Below are positions 1 through 6,067 of a stretch of DNA of 9,556 bases, one piece after another. Under the pieces are notes generated by a model. It was not told where the DNA came from, made no database searches, and worked only from the letters and a program-made list of their open reading frames with translations. The number at the start of each line of letters is the position of its first letter. Position 1 is the first letter of the stretch. The stretch is from Spirochaetia bacterium (GTDB taxonomy: Bacteria; Spirochaetota; Spirochaetia; PWKH01): the NCBI GenBank assembly GCA_021736505.1, contig JAIPFU010000057.1, positions 1 to 9,556 of the forward strand. Direction: 5' to 3'. Position numbers and translations under genes: made by a program.

Positions 1-2
1 CG

Positions 3-1175
3 GATATTCCGATCTCTCTGCACTGCTGGCAGGGGGATGATGTGGGCGGTTTCGAGACCCCCGATGCAGAATTATCCGGAGGAGGCATTCAGGTAACGGG
101 GAATCACCCAGGGAAAGCACGATCCGTAGGGGAACTGCAGAAGGACCTGGAAAAGGTATTCAGTCTGCTTCCCTCAACTCACCGGCTCAACCTGCATGCT
201 GTATATGGGGAATTCGGCGGAAAAAAAGTGGATCGAGACGAAGTGCTCCCGGAGCATTTTACCGGCTGGGCTGACTGGGCCAAGGAGCATACCCGGGGTC
301 TCGATTTTAACGGGACCTTCTTCTCACACCCTAAAGCAGAGGATGGATTCACCCTGGCAAGCAAGGATCCGGATATTAGGAATTTCTGGATACGCCATGC
401 AGAACGCTGTCGGGACATCAGTGAATACCTTGGAAAGGAGATGAATTCTCCTGCTATACATAATGTCTGGGTACCCGACGGCTTAAAGGATTATCCCGCC
501 GACAGAATGGGGTACCGGAAAATCCTTATGGAATCTCTGGATACGGCTTTTTCACGGGATATTGATCCTGAATATATGAAGGATGCAGTGGAGACGAAAC
601 TTTTTGGAATCGGCAGTGAAGCCTTTGTTGTGGGATCTCATGAGTTTTATATGAATTATGCGGCATCGCGTAATAAGCTTGTCTGTCTGGATATGGGCCA
701 TTTCCACCCCACGGAACTCATAGCGGATAAAATCTCATCGACCCTCCTGTTTCAGGATGAACTGCTGCTCCATGTCAGTCGCCCCATGCGCTGGGACAGT
801 GATCATATAGTCGTCCTGAATGACGATATCCGACAGCTGACGCAGGAAATAATCCGCTCTGGAAGAATCAATGATATCCATATCGGCCTCGACTTTTTTG
901 ATGCAACCCTTAACAGAATAGGCGCCTGGGTTATTGGCGCCAGGGCTGCCCTGAAGGGACTGCTGCTGGCTCTGCTGGAACCGCAGGAAACTTTGGTTCG
1001 CTATGAAGAAGAACAGAACTATTTCGGTCGGCTGGCGCTGATGGAACAGCTGAAGACTATGCCCGCCGGTGCGGTATGGGATTATTACTGTCTGAAAAAC
1101 AACGTAATCCCCGAGGAAGCTCTCATCTCGGAGATTATGAGTTATGAGAAAGAGATTTTAGGAGAAAGAGCATGA
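3..1175 (+). CDS. rhaA: L-rhamnose isomerase, 5'-truncated by the window edge
   Basis: This cytoplasmic enzyme interconverts L-rhamnose and L-rhamnulose, the first step of phosphorylating rhamnose catabolism. The frame is open from base 3, so the gene begins outside the window. The visible part is 390 residues and starts within the conserved HCWQGDD block; comparison with the E. coli enzyme suggests roughly 30-40 residues are missing. A GTG at 42 lies inside this conserved block and is not the start. Numbering from base 3, candidate metal ligands are E197 (ETKLFGIG), D230 and H233 (LDMGHFHP), H257 (LLHVSRP), D265 and D267 (WDSDH) and D297 (HIGLDFFDA). Their spacing matches the E. coli ligand set as I recall it. 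The C-terminus ends YEKEILGERA, close to the E. coli ending. The stop overlaps the next gene's start as ATGA, implying one operon. Identification is by direct similarity over the whole fragment and is very secure. Confidence 0.96.
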   Translation, partial: DIPISLHCWQGDDVGGFETPDAELSGGGIQVTGNHPGKARSVGELQKDLEKVFSLLPSTHRLNLHAVYGEFGGKKVDRDEVLPEHFTGWADWAKEHTRGLDFNGTFFSHPKAEDGFTLASKDPDIRNFWIRHAERCRDISEYLGKEMNSPAIHNVWVPDGLKDYPADRMGYRKILMESLDTAFSRDIDPEYMKDAVETKLFGIGSEAFVVGSHEFYMNYAASRNKLVCLDMGHFHPTELIADKISSTLLFQDELLLHVSRPMRWDSDHIVVLNDDIRQLTQEIIRSGRINDIHIGLDFFDATLNRIGAWVIGARAALKGLLLALLEPQETLVRYEEEQNYFGRLALMEQLKTMPAGAVWDYYCLKNNVIPEEALISEIMSYEKEILGERA

Positions 1176-2341
1176 ACACAGAAGAGATAAAACAGTATTT
1201 TCAGCAGCTTCAGGATCTCTCTCGGAAATATGGCAATGATCCGGAGTATGTCCTGCTTGGCGGAGGCAATACATCCTGGAAGAATGATGAGCATCTGTAC
1301 GTAAAGGCCTCCGGGCATGCACTGGGGACCATCGGGCCTGAGGGATTTGTAAAAATGCGCTTATCCGCCCTTCATGCAGTCTGGACCACTCCTCATTCCG
1401 AGGATAAGGAAAAGCGTGAAGAGCAGGTGCTTCAGGAAATGATGGAAGCTCGGGCGGAAGGAGAAACTGCTCGCCCGAGTGTGGAAGCCCTGCTGCATAG
1501 CCTTATACGTTCCTCTTTTGTGGTCCACCTCCATCCGGCTATGATCAACGGCGTAACCTGCGGTAAAAATGGCGAGGAGGCTGTACATGATATGTTCGGC
1601 AGCCGCGCCCTATGGATTCCCCTAGTGAATCCGGGATACATCCTGGCGAAAACAGTCAAGGATGCCCTGGAAGAGCACGAAAAACGAACAGATCTCTATC
1701 CGCAGATAATTTTTCTGCAGAACCACGGAATCTTTGTCGGAGCTGAAACCCCGAAAGAGATAGATTCACTCTATACCGATATTATGGATACCGTCAGCAG
1801 TCGTATCCAGCGGGAACCTGACCAGTCCCCGGAAGTAATCCCCAATGACCGGGAGCAGAAGATATCCCAGGGCCTGAAACGGGCAAAATCCGCAGATTTG
1901 TCCGATTATCGCTGTGTCGGAGGTGCCCATAAAGAACTGCTTAGCTTTGCCCGGAGCAAAGAGCATGCCGCTCCCGTTCTCTCCTCATTTACTCCGGATC
2001 ATATAGTCTATAGCGGACATAAACCGCTCTGGATTCCGGAGGATTTTATTAGAGAAGGGGCGAAAAAAGCTGAAGAACGGATAGCTGCCGCCGTAGATGA
2101 CTATATTGCAGAAGAGAAGGTTCCCCCCAAGCTTGTACTTGTTCAGAATACCGGTGCCTTCGGAGCCGGGAAAACGGTGCATCAGGCGGAATCTGCCTTG
2201 ATACTTTTCTATGATACCATCAAGGTTGCTGTCTACAGCGAGTCCTTTGGGGGCCCCCTCTTTATGACGGATGATCAGATTGATTTCATCCGGAACTGGG
2301 AGGTCGAAAAATTTCGTGCCAAGGTGCATGACGAGAGCTGA
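1172..2341 (+). CDS. Class II aldolase, probable rhamnulose-1-phosphate aldolase (aldolase half of the YuxG/RhaE type)
   Basis: Predicted cytoplasmic zinc aldolase of 389 residues that would cleave L-rhamnulose-1-phosphate to dihydroxyacetone phosphate and L-lactaldehyde. Visible motifs are a phosphate-binding GGGNTSWK (30-37), KASG (45-48), the candidate catalytic glutamate E105 (PSVEALLH), the zinc histidines H119 and H121 (VVHLHP) and a third zinc histidine H185 (QNHG). The sequence resembles the N-terminal part of the bifunctional aldolase/short-chain dehydrogenase proteins (B. subtilis YuxG type, about 690 residues) more than the 274-residue E. coli RhaD. It keeps the family's post-aldolase segment (FGGPLFMTDDQIDFIRNWE, 357-375) but stops where the dehydrogenase would begin. 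The ATG has GGAG (1161-1164) 7 bases upstream and overlaps the rhaA stop, so the two genes should be co-translated. The substrate is inferred from family and the rhaA neighbour. Confidence 0.85.
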   Translation: MNTEEIKQYFQQLQDLSRKYGNDPEYVLLGGGNTSWKNDEHLYVKASGHALGTIGPEGFVKMRLSALHAVWTTPHSEDKEKREEQVLQEMMEARAEGETARPSVEALLHSLIRSSFVVHLHPAMINGVTCGKNGEEAVHDMFGSRALWIPLVNPGYILAKTVKDALEEHEKRTDLYPQIIFLQNHGIFVGAETPKEIDSLYTDIMDTVSSRIQREPDQSPEVIPNDREQKISQGLKRAKSADLSDYRCVGGAHKELLSFARSKEHAAPVLSSFTPDHIVYSGHKPLWIPEDFIREGAKKAEERIAAAVDDYIAEEKVPPKLVLVQNTGAFGAGKTVHQAESALILFYDTIKVAVYSESFGGPLFMTDDQIDFIRNWEVEKFRAKVHDES

Positions 2342-2357
2342 ATATTCCAGCCTGACC

Positions 2358-2395
2358 AGCCTGTGTGTCGCTTTCACGCGTTACGCAGGCTTTTT
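2358..2395 (+). terminator. Rho-independent terminator after the aldolase gene
   Basis: AGCCTGTGTG (2358-2367) pairs with TACGCAGGCT (2382-2391) to give a stem of about 10 base pairs including two G-U pairs, with a 14-base loop, followed immediately by TTTTT (2391-2395). It lies 17 bases past the aldolase stop and separates the catabolic pair from the two-component genes. An extra AGCCTG at 2349-2354 could offer an alternative 5' arm. Confidence 0.75.
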
Positions 2396-2448
2396 AAATT
2401 CTCTGCAGCTGCATATGCTGATAGAGTAAATCATGGTAGAATCAGAGA

Positions 2449-4377
2449 ATGAAGATACGAACGAAATTATTCTTACTCGCCGTTGTTTTCAGTATAGGTG
2501 CTCTAGTATTCGCGGGTTTGGGTATGGCTACCTGGAAAAGAGTTCGCCTCATAAATGAGTCAATTCAGAAAGGTATTGAGATGCAGGTTCGTTCACGTGA
2601 TGTGCACAGCCTTATGAAAGACATGGTTTTTGACCTGTTTGTGCCGAAAATTTACGGACAGCTGAAATCTTATACCTATTCTCCAAGAGCAAATGTGACG
2701 GTGAAGAAGTGGAAAAGCGCTGTTCTTGATTACGATGAGGCCTTTACTGCATTTATGGAATCGGAATCACTTCTGGGTATACGCAGTCAGGATTTGACAG
2801 ATCAGTATGAAACAGCCAACACCATGCATGATCGTGCCATGGAAAGACTGGAGGAGCTCGAACAATCCATAAATATGATTTCAGAACGGGTAAGTTCAGT
2901 GGGGGATAATAGATTTCACGAAATACTTGGTGATGAGGCATATATACCCTTCTTTGCTGAATTCCGGGACACCAGCTACTATTTTGTAGATAGTTTTGAA
3001 AGTTTCATGGACTATTTTATTAAAGAGTTCAGAGCATATGCCGATCAGCTCCAGCGGAGAGCTTATATCATGTATACCTTGGTAGCTGTTTTTACCGCCC
3101 TGGCGGGTATTTTTATCTCCCTTTACACTGCCAAGGATATTATTAAAAAGATTAAAAGGGTGGAGCAGGCATTTGAACGTGTCTCCAAAGGAGATTTTTC
3201 CGATGGAATGGAAATTCACGGTCACGATGAATTCAGCGAACTGGCGGATCAGTTTAATGCCTTGTCTATTGACCTAAAAGAAAACGTGGAAAACATTCTT
3301 CTTCTTACTCGTGTTGTCGGCCGCTCTATCTCTCAAGATACCAGTATGGAAGATCTTATGAAGAGTGTAGCTTCTACCTTAGTTGTAGAAACCCGAGCAG
3401 ATTTTTCCCTGATCCATTTTCTCGGTACAGATCCCAGTGTCATTGATACAATTCGGGTTAAAAAACGGATAGCTGAAGGCAATATGGTAGGAGTCTATGA
3501 AAAAAATTTAGACTCCCTTATCCAGAAAGTGCTTTCGGAAGGAAAGCCGCTGCTGCTTGATGAACAGGACATGGATGAGTCCTTACCGCTTATCAGTACA
3601 CTTATGCTGCTCCCCTTGGTTATCGATAAAAGCGTTATGGGGACTCTCACTGTGGGAATTCATAAACCGGCACCCCCTTTTACAGATTTAGGGGTAACCC
3701 GACTAACAACCTTTTCTGAGTTTGCCTCTTTAATTATGGATAACCATCTGAAATATGCGGAACTCATTAAGAAGGGGGAGGCGGAGTATCAGGCGCTGCA
3801 GTCCCAGGTGCAGCCCCACTTCATTTATAATGTACTTAATGGGATTATTGGTCTTAACCGTATGGGGGCAAAACAGGATCTTGAAACTACCATCATAGAA
3901 TTAAAGGATATGCTTCGCTATACCCAGGATTCAAGGACAGAAAGTACTATATCAGAAGAATTCTCTTTCGTTGAGAACTATTTTCAACTGCAGAAACTGA
4001 GGTTTGGGGATAGAATTACCTATTCACTGCATATAGATGAAGGTCTTGAGCAAGTCAAAATCCCTAGACTGCTTCTGCAGCCCCTTGCTGAGAATGCGGT
4101 AATTCACGGAATAGAACCTATGGATAATCAGAAAGGACATATTCAGCTTGAAGCTTTTAACACGCTGGAGGACAGCCGCATGGTGGTTACCATCTCCATT
4201 TCCGATAATGGAGTCGGCTGTGATTTAGATGACCTGCAGGAATTGGAGCACATAGGTATAGGAAATGTTAAAAAACGGTTCAAATATGCTTTTCCGAATG
4301 CTGCTTTCAATGTAAAAAGTTCCCCCGGAAAAGGTACAGAGGTGAGGATGACCTTTTATGAGATGTATCATAGCTGA
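2449..4377 (+). CDS. Sensor histidine kinase, YesM/LytS (His_kinase) type with HAMP and GAF domains
   Basis: Membrane sensor kinase of 642 residues that should phosphorylate the response regulator encoded next. Order of parts: short cytoplasmic start and TM1 (about 7-27); an external region (about 30-204) that looks almost wholly helical; TM2 (about 205-226); HAMP (about 224-278); a GAF-like domain (about 298-432); the His_kinase dimer region with H457 (QVQPHFIYN); then the ATPase with N-box E548/N549 (PLAENAVIHG), DNGVG (586-590), GIGN (603-606) and SPGKGT (625-630). All key kinase residues are present. Typical YesM proteins have an extracellular Cache-like region and no GAF, so the build is unusual. 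An in-frame TAG at 2437 and the TM helix directly after the start fix ATG 2449, although its Shine-Dalgarno is poor (GGTAGA at 2435-2440 at best). Weak initiation would suit a sensor made in small amounts. Its ligand cannot be read from sequence. Confidence 0.92.
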   Translation: MKIRTKLFLLAVVFSIGALVFAGLGMATWKRVRLINESIQKGIEMQVRSRDVHSLMKDMVFDLFVPKIYGQLKSYTYSPRANVTVKKWKSAVLDYDEAFTAFMESESLLGIRSQDLTDQYETANTMHDRAMERLEELEQSINMISERVSSVGDNRFHEILGDEAYIPFFAEFRDTSYYFVDSFESFMDYFIKEFRAYADQLQRRAYIMYTLVAVFTALAGIFISLYTAKDIIKKIKRVEQAFERVSKGDFSDGMEIHGHDEFSELADQFNALSIDLKENVENILLLTRVVGRSISQDTSMEDLMKSVASTLVVETRADFSLIHFLGTDPSVIDTIRVKKRIAEGNMVGVYEKNLDSLIQKVLSEGKPLLLDEQDMDESLPLISTLMLLPLVIDKSVMGTLTVGIHKPAPPFTDLGVTRLTTFSEFASLIMDNHLKYAELIKKGEAEYQALQSQVQPHFIYNVLNGIIGLNRMGAKQDLETTIIELKDMLRYTQDSRTESTISEEFSFVENYFQLQKLRFGDRITYSLHIDEGLEQVKIPRLLLQPLAENAVIHGIEPMDNQKGHIQLEAFNTLEDSRMVVTISISDNGVGCDLDDLQELEHIGIGNVKKRFKYAFPNAAFNVKSSPGKGTEVRMTFYEMYHS

Positions 4378-5878
4378 TGATGAATATCTTGTCCGTTTCA
4401 GTATCAAGGATATGCTGGAAGAGATAAGTTCTGTAACTGATCTACAGACGGAGATCATATATCAAGCCGTCGATGGTGAAGACCTTGTCCAGGCAGTATC
4501 AGAAATGAAACCTGACCTTGTTTTTGTTGATATACGTATGCCCAAAGTGAATGGGCTGGATGCCATCAAAATCGGAAGAAACATATCCCCTGATACCCAA
4601 TGGGTTATTCTTACGGGCTATGCTGATTTTGCATATGCGAAACGTGCCGTCTCTCTGGCCGCCCTCGATTTTCTCCTGAAACCAGCTTCAAGGGAAGATG
4701 TTGAAAGGGTAGTAAGACTTGCGGTCTCTCGTCTGTATGAAATGCGGAGCAAGAAACAGCTTATGCTGGAACATAGAATGTTTGGACTGCTTCAGGATAC
4801 CTTTTCAGAGGATGCCGGTATCAGCCACGCTGAAGAGATGCCCACATGGTTTTCCGGTATAGTTTTTGTTTTGGATACTTCACTTCAGTTGGAAGACGAA
4901 AACAGTTTAAAACAGGATTTTGCAGAATTAATGCGCACATGGATGAATCAAACTCCAAGCTTGAATTCTATTGCTGGTATCACACTCTTAGATGACGGGA
5001 ATTTAGTATGTGCTGTCTATGCCAATGAACAGAGTGAAATCTTCCGGGGTATTGAGAGTATACTGCAGAAGACGGATGAGGTCTTAGAGCATTCGGCGCC
5101 TTTTCAGTATGCGCGTGTATCACTGCTTACCAGATTTGTATGTGCCGGAAGTGTATCTTCCCTGACCGCTTTGATAGACAAGCTGAAGTTGATTTCTGAA
5201 CGAGCTTTTCTGCGAATTGCGGAGGGAATCGGTGGAGCAATTTCTGAGGAGCGGTTGAACCAATTGGAAAAAGAGTATTCAGAGGAGCTGGAAACGCTTT
5301 TTATGCTGGAGAAAGTAATAAAAAATCGTGAGCTGGAACCAGTAAAAGCGTATCAATGGCTCCATCATCATCAAAAAATGCTTGAAAATCTTTACCACAA
5401 GAGTGAATTAGCAGCATTCTTTTGGAGCAGAAGCGGTGGAAATCTTTCTAGGGGAGATGAGGAGAATGAAAGGAATGATGAGAATGCGGTAAGCATGTGG
5501 ATTTCCTGGGTATATGAGGAAGTTAACCGTAGTAAATACGGAAAAAAGAGCACAAAACGAAGGCTGGCAGTAGATCGTGCACTTGCAATAATTGCAGAAC
5601 GGTATACAGAAGAGATCGGATTAGCTCAAGTAGCTGATATGCTGGGACTTACTCCAAATTATCTTTCCACTGAGTTCAATCAGGCTATGGGTGTGACGTT
5701 CAACCAATATATCACTGGCTTACGAATGAGAAAGGCAAAAGATCTGCTGGAAGATGAATCCTTAACGATAAAAGAAATCTCAAGCAGAATAGGATATGTA
5801 AGCAGCCGACACTTCAGTAAAGTCTTTAAAAAATATTTTGGCTATGCACCATCGGAACACAAACTACTAAACGAATAG
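4358..5878 (+). CDS. Response regulator with C-terminal AraC-type DNA-binding domain (YesN type)
   Basis: Cytoplasmic transcription regulator of 506 residues, the partner of the kinase whose gene it overlaps by 20 bases. The receiver domain (1 to about 120) has the acidic pair D7/D8, phospho-acceptor D58 (FVDIRMP), T86 (LTGYADF) and K108 (LLKP), all the residues expected of an active receiver. Residues of about 125-390 form a long, weakly characterised linker, as in many YesN proteins. The AraC domain occupies about 403-503, with helix-turn-helix 1 near 421-440 (LAQVADMLGLTPNYLS) and helix-turn-helix 2 near 469-490 (TIKEISSRIGYVSSRHFSK). The TGAGG at 4343-4347 serves ATG 4358, and the overlap implies translational coupling. 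It probably activates the downstream transporter genes, and perhaps rhaA, in response to the kinase signal; that is inferred from position only. No terminator is visible after its stop. Confidence 0.94.
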   Translation: MRCIIADDEYLVRFSIKDMLEEISSVTDLQTEIIYQAVDGEDLVQAVSEMKPDLVFVDIRMPKVNGLDAIKIGRNISPDTQWVILTGYADFAYAKRAVSLAALDFLLKPASREDVERVVRLAVSRLYEMRSKKQLMLEHRMFGLLQDTFSEDAGISHAEEMPTWFSGIVFVLDTSLQLEDENSLKQDFAELMRTWMNQTPSLNSIAGITLLDDGNLVCAVYANEQSEIFRGIESILQKTDEVLEHSAPFQYARVSLLTRFVCAGSVSSLTALIDKLKLISERAFLRIAEGIGGAISEERLNQLEKEYSEELETLFMLEKVIKNRELEPVKAYQWLHHHQKMLENLYHKSELAAFFWSRSGGNLSRGDEENERNDENAVSMWISWVYEEVNRSKYGKKSTKRRLAVDRALAIIAERYTEEIGLAQVADMLGLTPNYLSTEFNQAMGVTFNQYITGLRMRKAKDLLEDESLTIKEISSRIGYVSSRHFSKVFKKYFGYAPSEHKLLNE

Positions 5879-5881
5879 ACC

Positions 5882-5908
5882 GATACTTGCTGTACGCGCG
5901 ATACTAGC
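5882..5908. repeat. GATACTWGC direct repeat, 18-base spacing
   Basis: GATACTTGC (5882-5890) and GATACTAGC (5900-5908) differ at one base and start 18 bases apart, just after the response-regulator stop. This could be a regulator half-site pair, but the copies are short and chance is a fair alternative. Confidence 0.3.
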
Positions 5909-5920
5909 TTTATTGGCAAA

Positions 5921-5990
5921 AAATCAGACAATTATGAGAAATCAGAGAAAATTATAAAAAATCATAGAAAATCGGAGAAAATGACACATC
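5921..5990. repeat. A-rich decamer array with exact 10-base periodicity upstream of the binding-protein gene
   Basis: Seven consecutive decamers share phase: AAATCAGACA, ATTATGAGAA, ATCAGAGAAA, ATTATAAAAA, ATCATAGAAA, ATCGGAGAAA, ATGACACATC. The approximate consensus is ATCAGAGAAA, with short A-runs returning every 10 bases. A-runs in phase with the helical turn are known to curve DNA. The array is about 50-120 bases upstream of the likely start of transcription of the binding-protein gene. It could act as a curved upstream promoter element or as a set of regulator sites. The repeat is seen directly; the role is inferred. Confidence 0.7.
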
Positions 5991-5996
5991 TTTCAG

Positions 5997-6026
5997 AGAT
6001 TTTGAAACTCACCCAGATTCCAAAAC
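5997..6026. promoter_or_regulatory. Candidate regulator half-site pair upstream of the binding-protein gene
   Basis: AGATTTTGAAAC (5997-6008) and AGATTCCAAAAC (6015-6026) match at 9 of 12 positions and start 18 bases apart. The second copy ends 5 bases before the TACAAT candidate -10, so the pair covers the place of a -35 element, which is itself poor. Paired direct repeats overlapping a weak -35 are typical of activator sites for AraC-domain proteins. The AraC-type response regulator encoded just upstream is the natural candidate to bind here. Confidence 0.4.
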
Positions 6027-6031
6027 CGTTG

Positions 6032-6037
6032 TACAAT
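6032..6037 (+). promoter_or_regulatory. Candidate -10 element (TACAAT) of the binding-protein promoter
   Basis: TACAAT is one mismatch from TATAAT. It would place the transcript start near 6044, leaving a leader of about 24 bases with a good Shine-Dalgarno. No -35 hexamer of quality lies 16-18 bases upstream; TTGAAA at 6002-6007 is 24 bases away, which is too far. If real, the promoter would depend on an activator. Confidence 0.35.
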
Positions 6038-6046
6038 ACATGTATT
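6035..6046. repeat. Perfect 12-base palindrome AATACATGTATT
   Basis: The sequence equals its own reverse complement and overlaps the candidate -10 and the expected transcript start. It may be an operator half-pair or a small hairpin at the mRNA 5' end; in AT-rich DNA it could also be chance. Confidence 0.45.
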
Positions 6047-6067
6047 AATAAATAAAGGAGAACGTAT

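Noticed and set aside
42..50. GTG at 42 as the start of rhaA
   Set aside because: The frame is open to base 3 and the upstream codons spell the conserved isomerase block HCWQGDD, so the gene simply starts outside the window.
921..941. GGCGCC repeated 15 bases apart, able to form a hairpin inside rhaA
   Set aside because: It encodes conserved isomerase residues (GAWVIGA) and has no T-run or other regulatory context; best read as coding coincidence.
1985..2377. 130-residue open frame on the - strand
   Set aside because: It is antisense to the clear aldolase gene, resembles no family I know, and is a composition shadow, as are the other - strand frames over genes.
2342..2448. Possible remnant of a fused dehydrogenase domain after the aldolase stop
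   Set aside because: Only 107 bases lie before the kinase gene, filled largely by the terminator; I find no glycine-rich nucleotide-binding motif in any frame.
6002..6037. TTGAAA / TACAAT as an ordinary sigma-70 promoter
   Set aside because: The spacer is 24 bases, far beyond the usual 16-18, so the two hexamers cannot act as a standard pair.
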